Origin: Cyanoderma ruficeps
Lineage: Eukaryota > Chordata > Aves > Passeriformes > Timaliidae
DNA: 64,000 bases
NCBI GenBank assembly: GCA_008694505.1
Contig: VZDJ01000116.1
Coordinates: 21,575,027 to 21,639,026, forward strand
Direction of reading: 5' to 3'
Below the pieces are notes generated by a model that was not told where the DNA came from, ran no database searches, and worked only from the letters and a program-made list of their open reading frames with translations. This document shows positions 50,690 to 62,240 of this stretch, piece after piece; the first letter of the stretch is position 1; every line of letters starts with the position of its first letter. The position numbers and the translations under genes are program-made.

Positions 50690-50870
50690 AACTGGCTTGT
50701 GTGCAGAAATGCTCTTTAATTGAAGGGTGCACTTCAGCAGCACAATGTGGTCCCGGCGTGTTTATCTCATGAAAGCCAGAACCATTGCAGTTATAGAATG
50801 TCAAATGCTTTGGATGGATCATATTTATTTTATTATTTTTATGATAACATACATATAGATTACTTTCAAG
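50690..50870. promoter_or_regulatory. Weak candidate conserved element
   Basis: TCTTTAATTGAAGG near 50713 and GTGGTCCCGGCGTGTTTATC near 50749 combine homeodomain-like and forkhead-like (GTGTTTATC) words with retained CpGs. It then passes into an AT-rich ATTTATTTTATTATTTTTATG run. Confidence 0.2.
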
Positions 50871-51329
50871 ATCATTCTTACTTGTGAAAAGTGAAATGTG
50901 GTCACTTTAGAATGACAGAATTAATCCTGTGTGGGGACCATATGACAATTTTGGGAAGCATTCCTGTCCTACAGAACACACAGGTCACCACGCTTTTCTG
51001 GTGAGACAGAGAAATGACTTGTAAGAAGCTGTTAGGTTAATTACTGTTTAGAAAAGGGTATTAAATTCTAAGAAGTGTGCAGCACTCTGTTGACAGAATG
51101 ATGGTTGTTGACAGATTAAAACAACAAAAATATTTTGGAAATGATCCTTCTTCCCTTTTTTTAAATAACACAGCAAATTGGACCTGTGTATTTTGACAAT
51201 GGCTTTTGAGCTGGCAAAATTGAAACGTGTGTGAAATCAAGCTGCATTTTAATGAATCAGTTTAAACTAAAAATTAACAGTTTTAGAAATCAGAGATAGG
51301 TATCTATGGGATGGTCACTTTTTTTTTCC
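50871..51329. other. Non-coding DNA, nothing recognised
   Basis: Unique AT-rich sequence. Confidence 0.45.
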
Positions 51330-51800
51330 CCAGGCTGTGACATGGAGCTTAGGGTGTGCTTGCAGTCTGTTTTGCCCAGAGCACCTCATTTTCAAACTGA
51401 GCTGCACTCAGTCAGATCAGCATCACATTTTAAGTGCTCAGTGCTCACAAACGCATCTCCAGACCTCTATTTACTCAATTACTGTTGTCAGCATTTTTGT
51501 CTAAACATTTTGGTTTGTTTTCTGACAGAGCAGAGTTTCCCCCCCAGCGGCAGAGGTACGTGGAGTGCTTGCAGAAGACGCCGTGTGTGCACCCAGCACA
51601 TCATGGCCAACACAGAGCTTATGGTCATCAATCATTCGATTGTTCTTTAAACACTGTTTTAACAGGCATCCGTTGTATAAATGGATCAGGTTATTGACCT
51701 TTGCCAGCAATTGCTTGCTACATGTCATCATGGCTTAATGACATTATCAAGGAACATATTCTGTATTGTAGATACTTTAAAGGGCTCATGCATTGTCTCT
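51330..51800. promoter_or_regulatory. Candidate conserved non-coding element
   Basis: Information-rich unique sequence with CpGs retained (GCGGCAGAGGTACGTGG, GACGCCGTGTGTG near 51548-51590) and binding-like words: CATCAATCATTCGATTG near 51626, CAATTGC near 51709, and GTCATCATGGCTTAATGAC near 51724. A possible 27-base micro-exon (AG acceptor after TTTTCTGACAG, donor GTACGT near 51556) can be read at its centre but has no supporting frame. Confidence 0.28.
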
Positions 51801-53653
51801 CGCTAGGACACATGGCTGGCTAAAGTATCTTGAATTAGCAAGTTATTTGATGTCATTATTAAAATATGCAGAGCATTTCCAGCTACTTATGGAATAGGAG
51901 GGTGAAATACTTCTCTTTTCTACAAAAGCAAAGCCCAGGGAGAAAAGTTATTTGTCATATTGGAATACTTGTTTTGAAATCCTGCTTCTTTTTTCCTTTA
52001 CAATTTAATCTTCTACCTAAAATAGAGTGGTACAGACCTTTGAATATCCTTTGAAAATTGGTTGACTGGTCTGCAGAGCTCCAGCTGCAACTCCTCCATT
52101 TCTAGGAATACTATAGATCTAATTGGCACTATTAAATCATTACAGCACATAATAGATGGAACTTCTGACTAAATCAACTGTGGTTTTAATGATGATAAGA
52201 GTTTTTAAATTAGAATGGATACAACATTCTTTATTTTTTCTATGGTGTGGGAAGGTTGTTAACTGTAATGGCTAATCAATTTAAAAGAGGGAAAGTAGCC
52301 AGTATTCTATAAATTCTCTCTTCTGGTTAAAATTTAAGGAGGTACTGAGTTTTCAAATCACAAATTGTGAAACAAAACTATTCGATTGACTCTTTGTAAG
52401 TTTCCTCAGTATGTGGATCTATAGTGGCTTCTCTGATTTTGTGTCCAACAGAAAGAATACACATATCACACAAACTGGACACTCTTGTAAATTCTATTTT
52501 TTTCCTTAACTGTTGCATTAAAATTCAGATTCTCCATGAATCAGAGGGTTCTTAAAAGCTTGAAAATTGGTATTTATCAATAAATCTTCATGCCATTGCT
52601 AGAAAATAATTAAGTAGCATTACTTTGATTTCATAGTGGAGAGAGACTCAGGCATGTTGTTGGCCTAGATATGGCCAAAATTCGGATGTTACTGTTCTGT
52701 AGTTTAATCCAGACAGACCTGGTTTGTGCAGTGTAAGGATCTTGCCATTGTAATAATTAGTCAACATGGTCTTTGCTTTTCCCCCACTGGATTGTCTGAG
52801 TTCCTGTTCTTCAATATCCCAGATTCACCGCCTAAATTGTGTTTTTCATCTTCCAGTCAATTCTTTAACTTTCGTCTTGCTTTCCTTTCCATTGCCATAG
52901 CAAAATATCTTCTTGTGTCTTTTAATTTTAATGGTGCTTATTACCAGGTTATCCTGATGCTTATTAACAGCTTTCCGGTGAAAAGATGGACTATAAAGCA
53001 TAATTATGGTCTTGTAGAAAAGTGGGAGTAAGGTCAGAATAGTGAGTTCCTACCCTTCCTTCTGAGTTCTGGCTACATCCTTCTTTTGTCAGCTTCTGAT
53101 CTGAAAAAAAAGAAGTAATAAGACTGGTTTTACTCTTGGACATATTGTAGAGATCTCTGGATTAATAGCTACCCCATGTTTTCATAGATTTTAAGCTTTA
53201 GGAAGAGAACTGTGAGGATTGACTGACACGGACTCTGCTATGCCAGCAAAGCAAAGCCAGGTAATTACACAGTTTACCGGTATTTACCAGAACAATGAGT
53301 ATTTGTCAAGGTGTTCTGCACTGAGGCCAAAGAAATGCAATAGTTAATTTTGGAATAGAGAAAGTATTCCTACCACAGACTATAAACCAGGTGTAACTTC
53401 AAGGAGGTGGGGGAGACAACAAGCAGGTATAAAACTGGTTGAGGGGAGGAGAATCAGGACATAAAAGCGCTATTTGAGAGTTTCTTCTAAGTAAATCTCC
53501 TCACAGCAGTCCCCAGTTCTTTTTCGCCAGGGTTACATTTGATTGCTGGCTTTGACAGCTCACTGCTGGCAGTAGGTTTCAAAAATGTCTAATCCAGCTG
53601 GATTGTTCTGTCTTCACATTTCCTTCCTACATTAAGAGGGTATACTATTACTG
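51801..53653. other. Unique AT-rich non-coding DNA
   Basis: No gene, RNA or transposon recognised. A frame of 101 codons at 52726-53031 lacks motifs. Confidence 0.5.
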
Positions 53654-53705
53654 AAAAAAAAAAAAAAGAAAAGAAACAAGGAAACAAGGAGGCAGAAAAA
53701 AAAAA
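53654..53705. repeat. A-rich low-complexity tract
   Basis: A 13-base A run is followed by GAAAAG, two AAACAAGG words and a ten-base A run. It could be the tail of an old retroposed insert, but nothing recognisable lies upstream. Confidence 0.8.
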
Positions 53706-53829
53706 GCCTGGTTGCTTCCATTGTGGGATTTAAGATAAAACAGAAAATATAAACTTAATAATTAAAGCCATGAAGGCTGTGGTGGTGTTTTGTTTTGTTT
53801 GGGGGGCTGGAGGAGAGAAAGCAAAAGCT

Positions 53830-54240
53830 CACAACGCATCCTTAACATCTTCAAGATAGATTCAGAGCTGTGATTTCAGCCCTGAGACCTAACAAACATC
53901 GCATACAGAGTGCAGTAAATGCAGTATTCATAAATGTATATGCTCTTTGTGACTTCATGTCAGCAGGGTTCTGTAGACCCTCATTTGTATCAAATAAACT
54001 TCAAATGGTAAAGAATACGTGCCAGCCAGGGACGAGCATCACTTTGAATTGTTCCTTGTGTATCGTCGCTGAAATGGGAAACATGGCTGGCTTCCTGTTT
54101 GTCAGGAGTGAAAAACAGGCACATCTGCTGTAATTATTAGTAATAGTGTCAATTTAATAAGTTATTCACTCATGACAACAAGATTTACATTCTATTTACT
54201 GATAGCTTGTGGGGGATAGTGTTTGATTTAGGAAGGTAAA
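53830..54240. promoter_or_regulatory. Candidate conserved non-coding element
   Basis: Unique, CpG-retaining sequence (CAACGCATCC near 53832, AACATCGCATAC near 53895, GTATCGTCGCTG near 54060). It has clusters of homeodomain/octamer-like words, including GCAGTATTCATAAATG near 53920 and CTGTAATTATTAGTAATAGTG near 54129. There are no simple repeats. One of the stronger conserved-element candidates by eye. Confidence 0.33.
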
Positions 54241-54469
54241 ACCTGACAGTAATGCAGTGCACGTTGTAAATCCCCGTGTCACACCTGCTCTGAAACACTG
54301 AAGACAAGTGCTGCTAACTTGTTTCTTACTGTACCTTCCTCCTCCCCTGTGGATCACTCTCTCATGGGCTCACTAGATTTTCTGCTATTGCTTATCCATC
54401 TGGGACTAGACATTTAGAAATTCAGCTAGCACAAAGGTTCATGGTGGTGCCTGAGGTTTCTGTGGACTG
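54241..54469. other. Non-coding DNA, nothing recognised
   Basis: Short unique interval. Confidence 0.45.
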
Positions 54470-54560
54470 TGAAGAAATTATTATCCCTGGTATGTCGATG
54501 GACAAGGAAAGCCAGACCAGAGATTACAAGAGGGGGATGAGGTGATGACTTGTTTATGCT
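54470..54560 (-). mobile_element. Possible MIR/L2-type relic
   Basis: In plus orientation: AAATTATTATCCCTGGTATG, GATGGACAAGGAAAGCCAGA and GTGATGACTTGTTTATGCTC. These are spaced like an inverted MIR (attattatccccattttacag, atgaggaaactgaggc, aagtgacttgcccaaggtc). It is diverged and less certain than the others. Confidence 0.4.
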
Positions 54561-55692
54561 CAGCTCCTTTCAGCCATGGCAGCATGGGAGAAAGTGCAGA
54601 AATGCTTGACTGAAAATTTAACAGGTGAATGATATCTGAGCTGAGAGAGGAATTAATATGCTGATAGACAATGGGAGAAGTCAGACCATGAAGAGATTGG
54701 CTAGAGAAGAAATGTAGCTATTGTTTCATATGCTGAACTGGGGAGAAACTTTGGCATGAAAGAAAAAACCCAGTGTGATACTAAAAAACAATATTCATAG
54801 CAGTGTTGTAGATTACTGTAGGTGGTGCATAGATGGTTTTGTCAAGGCTAAAACAAAACTATGTGATAATATACAAAGGCTGAGAGCCTAGAAGAAGGTT
54901 TTAGGAAGGGAATGGCTGGGACCAGTTTCCTATTGATGTAATGCAGAAAGGATCAGAGCGCTTGCCCAAAATGCAGTGTCGGAAAAAAAGAACTGAGTAA
55001 AAAAAGATTTTGAGGCTGGGTAGAAAGGAAGACAATCATGTTGTGCATGTCATGGTATGGGGACGTGTTGGGGGACAAGGAATTGCTGTGTTGTGTTGAA
55101 TTTGAGTTGAAGGCTAAGCAGTGGGAGAGATGGAAGAGGGAATGGCAGTGTAGCAGGGAGGGAAATCTGTCCCTTATTAAATTGTAACTGAGTTGGTGCA
55201 TGAGATTTTTCCAGCGGTAAATCAACTGCAGATCTGTGCTGTGGGGAGGAAAGGAACCAAAGCCAGAGCCTTACACAGCCCTCACAGAGAGGGCAGAAAC
55301 CTGGGTGCAGAGGGAGGAGGGGATTTCAAGAGAAAAAGACTGACCAGTTGTGTCAAAGGCACGTGTGAGCTTCCCTCACCCACCAGCTCCCGATCTGGGA
55401 AATTCCCCTGTCCCTCCATCTGTCCTTGTGTTAAGCTGGAGGAGCTGGCTCCCACCAGGTCAGTAGAAGCCAACCTACACTGGTCTGGGCTGGGATTGTT
55501 TTCAAAACACTGTTTTTCTCCTAGTTTGTCTCTGGGTTAGGGGGTTTCGAAGAGAAACCCCAAGGCTATTGTGATAGTTTGAAGTTGAGCAAGAGACACC
55601 AAAAAATTCTGACTGTTTGCTGTAAGATGTCCTAGTAAGAGAAGCTAAGCAGCATGTAGGCATTTGCTTGTTTCAGTGAAATTCTAGTAGAA
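54561..55692. other. Non-coding DNA, nothing recognised
   Basis: Purine-rich plus strand. Frames at 55193-55540 and on the opposite strand overlap and carry no motif. Confidence 0.5.
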
Positions 55693-55822
55693 ACATTATT
55701 TACCCCTGTTTTACAGATAGAATAAATAGCATAAAAAAATAAGGTGACTTGCCAAAAATTCAAATAAGAGATCTGTGATCAGCTCATACTCCCTTGCTTG
55801 TAAGTACTCTGCTTTATGTCTT
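55693..55822 (-). mobile_element. MIR-type SINE relic
   Basis: In plus orientation: TTATTTACCCCTGTTTTACA, GATAGAATAAATAGC, AAGGTGACTTGCCAAAAATT, CTTGCTTGTAAGTACTCTGC. This is the standard inverted MIR order (ccccattttacagatgaggaa, aagtgacttgcccaaggtc, agtgctctg). Confidence 0.75.
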
Positions 55823-56399
55823 TGTAATTCAAAAGCAATTAAAGCAATGAAAAGAAATAAATGAAATAAAATAAACTCCAGCACGTCTTCAGCAATTCCT
55901 CTGCTAAAACTTGTGATACGGTGTGAAAGAGGTTGAAGCTTTCTTCCTTGATAATACATTAAATAATTATAAAATTTTTATTTCACCTTAAGTAGGAATA
56001 ATATTTGATTGTCATTTAAACCAGTTCTTTAGAATCCCATAGTTTTACTCACAATAATCCAAGAACATTTAATAAGTCTTAAAATATTCATAACACACGG
56101 AGATCATTACTCTTGAGACCTTTGTACAAAGCAGTGAAGTGTGTTAGACATATGGCAGAAACCTCTTAATTTCTTATTTCTTGCTATGATTATATGGAAG
56201 AAAGGAAAATTCTCTGTTCTTTTCCCCATTGCAATCTGCATGCCATTGTTTTATCTGTTGTGGGCCAAAGTCATCTCACACACATGTTCACTGAAGAACA
56301 TGGAGTTAATCAGGCTTGAATGTAGCTCAGTAAATATATGCACAATAACAATAAATTGGTTCAGTTTTCTGTACAGTATTTCAGATAACAAAAAAAGAG
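55823..56399. other. AT-rich non-coding DNA
   Basis: Nothing recognised. Confidence 0.45.
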
Positions 56400-57830
56400 G
56401 AAATAATTTATTTCTATATCCAAGATGACTTTAGCGGCCCGAACTGTGTTACATGACAGATGCTGGTACCTACCTTTTGTATTATTGGTAATTATCTAAA
56501 GTCGTTAATTGCTGTGGCATTGAGTATTAAGAAAAAAATCAAACAACAATTGGTATGTCCTACATTGGAAGTGTATCCTAAATATCAGAAGCCCTGTCAC
56601 AGTACTTAACTGTATGAAGAGAGGATGAAAAATTTTGTTTTAATTAAATTTCAATGTGATTGTCTAAAGTCAAGTGGAATCTCCATGGATTAAATCTCAA
56701 ATAAAACTGTGGTTACAGTATATGGTCATAATCCCCAGATCTGTTGTGTTGAAATGACAGTATAATGAGTAGAAGTTAAAGTGTCCTCTGCTTTCAAATC
56801 CTCATGGTTGTCATTTGATTAAATAATAGTGCATTCTGTTTGATGTCTTGGCTTTATTATTCAGAAGCACTTCAGTATATGTGTCCTACCTTTGTATTAT
56901 GTGCTCCTGGCAACCAGGTATCCATATAGGTTCTTATTTACACACCTACATGTTTAGCTTGCCTGTGTGCTGCTTGAATATGAAATTTTAATTATTCCTC
57001 TTAATTATGGTGCATTCACCAAAAAGAGGGAAATCATTGGTCAGGTACAAAAAGAAACTGCTTAGTATTTGAAGGAATTTGATAATTTTGTTGTAGTTCG
57101 TAGCTTGGCAGGTGGTAATAATGCTATGCCAGCACTGTCAAAATATGAAAATTAAAGTGACGATGGGTTTTAATGAAATCCATTTGACAAATATAATTAA
57201 GGTGTTTTAATATGAAGCCCTGTAATAAAGACTACCGGTGGACTCCCTGAGGTCCTGACTAATTGTGTAGATTGCTTTTAAGCTTTGAATAGTTTTATTG
57301 GATAATGAACTGTTAAGAAGTGTTAGATCTTTCTTAAGCAGAATTTGGTTTGAAAAAGAAGAGGAGAGACAGGCCTGAGGTGTGGCATTTTAAACATAAT
57401 TAGAAGAGAGATTTAAGTTAACATCTTTGATCTTGCTGTCAGTTTTTGATTAGAGCTGTAAATGCTTTAATCAAGTGCAGTGTAGTCATTACATTTCTAA
57501 CTGTTTTTAAACTGCGAAATTACTGAGACACTGACATCGGTTCAACACTTCTTGAGAATTTCCAGCTAAGTTATGTTTGTAAACTGGGTGTTTGCATTAA
57601 ATTGTCATACTGCAATAATTTAACAATCCATTAGACCATGGGATAATTATGTTTTGGGGCTCAAATAATCTAAAAACCCCTTATTAGATTAAATATAATG
57701 TTCTATAGTTGAGAAGAGTGGGCCGCTTCAGATTTCATTTTAAAAAATAATTTCTAATCTTGTTTTTTTTCAATTAAAATGGTATTCAAACTAGTAGTTT
57801 TAATGAAAACAAATACATAAGAAGCTAAGT
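56400..57830. promoter_or_regulatory. Extended candidate conserved non-coding region
   Basis: About 1.4 kb of AT-rich but non-repetitive sequence is unusually dense in homeodomain-type cores: GGTAATTATC and GTCGTTAATTGC near 56490-56510, CTTAATTATGG near 57000, ATAATTAAGG near 57194, GATAATTATG near 57643. Isolated CpGs are kept (AGCGGCCCGAAC near 56432, GTGACGATGGG near 57158, GACATCGGTTC near 57533). There are no long homopolymers or transposon relics. This is the longest such block in the window. Boundaries are approximate and it may be several separate elements. Confidence 0.35.
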
Positions 57831-59182
57831 GCAGTATTTAAATGCCTTCTGTAGGAAAATGATTCTTTTAATGTTACATACTGTTTGAGCAATGTGGATT
57901 CCTTCACACCCATTTTAGGATCAGGGAAGCAGGCACAATTATTTACCAGGGGTACAGTAGTGCCTGATACTGTCCTACAGTTCTGTTCTCTGCAATTTCT
58001 ATCTTGCAACATTAAAGATTGCTTGAAGAAATTTCAGAAAAATCAATCTTTTTTTTTAACTGGCATCCAGAACAGCAGTAAAATGTGAAAATGGCCATGG
58101 GCTCAGGTCTGTAACGTCTGTGAGGATGTTGGGCTGGATGGTGCCTGCCCATAGGTGGCATGACTTCCATTTCAAATACAGAACCCAGCAGTCTGGGGTC
58201 CTTTCTCAAATCTGACCTTGCCTCCCTGTGTTCTTGATCTTTGAGCATGACAGAAAATCCAGATATTTGTCTCTTTTCTGTGTGGGCTAAGGGCTGCTCG
58301 ACATAATGTTTTACTCACATTTGTGTTCTAGAAATCAAGAAATAAGGTACAGCGAAGAAAAACATGCTAAATTCACTTTGTCTGCGGCATTCAGACCATC
58401 CACACAAACAAACTCTTAACAGTGGCCTCCCAACAAGTCCCACAAATTTGTTAACGATGTCCCACCACAGATCACCTGTGCCTTTGGCAACGTGTCCTGC
58501 ATGCTGACAAGTCTGGCAGAGCAGGAGAGAGCGGAGACGTCACCCAAGTCTGGGACATCCCCACAGAGACTGTTCAGCTGCCAGCACTTCATGGCACCTC
58601 CAGTGCCCGTGTCTCTGCCAGCTGCAGTTCAAGTAGCACCCAAGAGCGAGCAGCAGCCTCTGGTAACCCTGACCCAAATCCTTGGGGACCATCCAGTAGC
58701 TGGGATGGCACTTGGAGCACTCCAGGCTGCTGCTTTGGGAGCATCCAAGCAGAAGCTGCTGCCCCATGCAGTAAACTGCTCTGTTCTGGAGCAGTTTGTT
58801 TTTAGAAATCTCCAGGTCTGCCCTAAATCAAATCATATAGTGGTAGTCTGATGTACAGGTGGCACAACTGTTGGTAAATGTTGCTGGGTTGCTCCATCAG
58901 AGAAAATCACACTTGTCATTTTAGGCACTTATTGAAAAATCGGGTTTTTCAACAATTTTTCCTAGCAGCCTTAGAAACAAATAGCGTCTATATGCAATAA
59001 AGGTCCTATGTAAGTCAACCTCTGAAGCACCATCTGAAGAGCTTAACTTGATCCTTAAAATATGAGTCTGCTCTGAGGAGTGCTGTAAAAATTCTATTAT
59101 GGGATAGTCTATTTTTCCATCTCAGCAGTTTCCAGAAGAAATATCTTTGTTTTACAAGTATAAGAGCAGAGACTTTTTATTT
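57831..59182. other. Non-coding DNA with a GC-richer open frame at 58.44-58.87 kb
   Basis: A plus-strand frame of 119 codons (58492-58851) is Ala/Gln/Ser/Pro/Val-rich, including LGALQAAALGASKQ. It lies in a patch clearly GC-richer than its flanks, with a shorter open frame antisense to it. No family is recognised and there is no splice or promoter context, so I leave it uncalled. Confidence 0.35.
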
Positions 59183-59215
<33 letters not shown>

Positions 59216-59248
59216 NTGTGTGTGTGTGTATGCATATATATACACATA
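59183..59248. repeat. Composite (TA)n-(TG)n-(TA)n microsatellite with an N
   Basis: TA repeats at about 59183-59199 run into TG repeats at 59199-59229 with one undetermined base at 59216. A shorter ATATATACACATA part follows. It is likely length-polymorphic. Confidence 0.95.
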
Positions 59249-60599
59249 GCCCTGCAAATTCAACCAGGATTTTGAGATTTTTGAGATTGATCTGGGTTCT
59301 TTCCCTTTTGTATACCTCCTGATAACACTGATTTGCAAGGCCAGTGAGTATTTTTCATTGTTCCCTCTGAACCTTTGCTGTGGGTTTAGTGAGGCAGTGG
59401 TTTTCTCAGCATTACTCTGTGTGTAATCAAAGGCAACATTGCAGATGGAAATAACTAGCACTTAGCTCATGTGTGTGAAAAAGAGGCAGAATCCAGAGCT
59501 GCATTGGTCCTGCAGGATTAAAAAAGAAAAAAGGGAAAAATGCTTGAGATGGAGGAAGACTGTAGGAAGTGTACTGGGTAAGGAGCACCAAGATGTTTAT
59601 CTTGATGCTTTGTCCTTTAGGTGCAAGTTTTTAAATTGCTGTATATTTCAAATGAACAGAGATTCTAATTGATAGGTATAGATATTGCAGTGTAGAAAAC
59701 CAAGATTCAAAATGTACCTTAAATGCACAATCAACTAAAGTTCATCAACAAACAAAAATACAGCCAAGTAAGCATTTGCTAGAGATCCCTCATGAGAATA
59801 AAATTCTGAGGCAGAGCTGGAACTTGAACTGCAGCCACCCCAATAAGCTACAGACTGTCCCTTCCCTTTGTCCCTTGTCCCTCCACCTCCAAGTAGCTGC
59901 TTCAGATCTCCAGAGTCCTGGCAGAAGAAACATCCTTCTCTGCAAGCAAAACCACCATCATGACAAAACTGTTGTGCCTTGCACGTGACATGGTTTTCTG
60001 GTTGTAAATTACCCAATAAATACACTAACGTTGTCTTGAAAGGGGTTTTTCCTCTCCAAATTGTACCTCTTTAGAGTTATATTGCATTTTCAAAGGAAAC
60101 TAAAGCTTCATTAGTAATTTGGTGCTCATTTTTCCTCCTTTTAAAAAAATTTTTTTTAGTATTGGTAGAAACCTTGAACAATAACTTTCCTCAGCATTGT
60201 CTTTATATTATTTTTTAAACTTTGTTACTTTCATCCTCCAGCTTTGCAGTGCATTTCTTTTTATGTCATTTAGATTTTGAGAGATTCATTTTGTGAAAAA
60301 AATGGGAAACCTTGAAAGGATGAGGTAATTAATGCTTCTTCAGCCTATCCAAGGTACACTGTTGTGCTGGAGTTTTGCCTTATTTGTAATTTGTGTCTGT
60401 TAAAGCTTTGTTTTATCATCTGTTACTGGCTTCTAGGCTTCTGTTTGCACTTACTGGCTGTAACAAGAATTTCATTTTATACAGAGAAAAAATGGTTTCG
60501 GTTTCAGTTACTTTTTTACTGTATCCGAAAAAGAGAATGGGATTTGCAAATGATAAATGGGGAAGTTGACTAGCTAACTAATAAAGATTTGTCTTAATC
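59249..60599. other. Non-coding DNA, nothing recognised
   Basis: Unique AT-rich sequence. There is a poly-A/poly-T-rich stretch near 60,142-60,160. No gene. Confidence 0.5.
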
Positions 60600-60930
60600 A
60601 AGTATGATTTGTCAGAACAGGAGCGCACTGGGGTCAGGGCACACGCAATGAATAATACAGCATTCACTGGAGAGAAGGACCAGGCAAAAGGCCTCATAAA
60701 TATGCTGGAATTACCCACTGCTAATTCGTATTCAAAGAGTGAGTTGCACTGAAGCCAGCTCCGAGGTTGCTGAGCTGTTCACCTGCTTCGTGGGCTTTAG
60801 CATGTTTAAGAAAGTTTTTATATATATATTTATATACACACGCTCTTTACAGAATACTTTATTTGTGCACAGACTGCTGCACTTTTTGGGCAATGTGTTT
60901 AAGCGTTATTTATTAAACAGCTTCTAGGTT
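60600..60930. promoter_or_regulatory. Candidate conserved non-coding element
   Basis: Unique sequence with CpGs (AGGAGCGCACTGG, CACACGCAATG near 60620-60650), CTGCTAATTCGTATTC near 60718 and CCGAGGTTGC near 60760. It then passes into an AT-rich TTTATATATATATTTATATACA run near 60815-60838. Confidence 0.25.
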
Positions 60931-61699
60931 TGTTTTATTTTTCTAATGTCTGGGTGCTGTTTTATTTCTGGTTTTCGTTGTTTAAATATGAATGTGAGTA
61001 CAGCAGGAGATAGTTCCATTCACATTTGAAATTAACTTCTGAACAGTGCAATGAAGGTTAAAACACTCTTTAGCTCCACGGAAGTATTAGAGATAAAACA
61101 GGCATAGACTTCTTGTTTATGTTGCCAGCTTTCCTGACTTCCTAATTGGCCTGTAGATTCAAGATAAATCTGGCACATCAGGATGGGAGAAACCTGAACA
61201 AACCCAAATGTAATTTTATTTGGCTCTGGCTTTACTTTCTGATGTTGACTTTGCTTTTTTCTTCAAGGAGCAGTTTCTGAGATTGAAACAGTTGAAGGAT
61301 ATACTCTTCTCATAGATCTTCTGATGTCCAGAGGAAATACTGCAAAACACCCTTGTTACTATTGATAAGTTTAAGCTACATAAATGAATTATAAAGAATC
61401 CTTTCGAAACAAAAAATAATAAATTGTTCCAGTGCTTACAGATATAAGTAGCAGTCTTTGTTCTTCGTCATTGTACTACCTAAGTGTTGTATATGGTGGT
61501 TTTATGTAGTTAAATAAGATTGAAAAAAATTTTCGCTCCACTCTTCAATTTTAAAACATATTTCAGCATTTCAAAACATTTTCTTCTCTTTTAAAAATAC
61601 AGTGTAACTTTTATTTTCTATTTGCTGGTTGGCTAATAACTGGTCTGTCATGACTATTTTGTGCTTAGCTCTACGTCTTAAAGTGCACTTACTGCTTTA
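60931..61699. other. AT-rich non-coding DNA
   Basis: A strong 3' splice-site-like sequence (GCTTTTTTCTTCAAG) ends at 61267 and is followed by a 31-codon open segment. There is no donor and no known motif, so it is not called. Confidence 0.45.
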
Positions 61700-62240
61700 A
61701 GAGTCTATCAGCTCTAGAGATAGGGCCAACTTTACAAGCCTCATGCTGCTCAGTACAGGAGTTTAAGTTGCCAACTCTCTGCCTGCTCATTTTAAGTCTT
61801 TAAAATAACCAGTAACGTGGAGTCCAGAGTAATTATTTGTACTGCTCTGAGTTTATAGCAAACGGTGGAGCACCTTTGATTAAATAATGATTATGAACCC
61901 AGCCTTGGATGAACCAAAGATCACCATTGTGTCATCTTTGTGCTGTTTGGAGTCACAAGTTTAATTAAGTGACAGTTTGTGGCTCAAGTTTTAGAGGAGG
62001 TATTTCTGCAACTTAATTTAGATGCAATCAGGATTTTTAATACTCTCCCCTGCTAAATAGCCTTCAGACAAATTCACGACTGGCAGTGCTGCAATGAAGC
62101 ATCAGCCATTCCTGCACCAAGCTCGGAGTGAGCAGGGGCTTCTTCCATCCTGGGAGCACTTAAAAAGTAGCAAAGGAAGACACTGAGGGTTGGCTCCCAA
62201 CTTCATGTGCATTATTAGTGAATGAAATGGGGGTAGCAAG
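61700..62240. promoter_or_regulatory. Candidate conserved non-coding element
   Basis: Non-repetitive block with TTGATTAAATAATGATTATG near 61878, TTTAATTAAGTGACAG near 61960 (a homeodomain core next to a MEIS-type TGACAG) and AACTTAATTTAGATGCAATC near 62011. CpG-keeping words (TTCACGACTGG, AGCTCGGAGTG) follow near 62074 and 62121. Confidence 0.3.

Noticed and set aside
58090..58160. GGGCTGGATGGTGCC stretch, resembling part of a LINE or SINE
   Set aside because: No tail or second matching segment was found.
61268..61365. 31-codon open segment after a strong 3' splice-site-like sequence
   Set aside because: There is no usable donor site, it ends in a stop, and the peptide matches nothing known.
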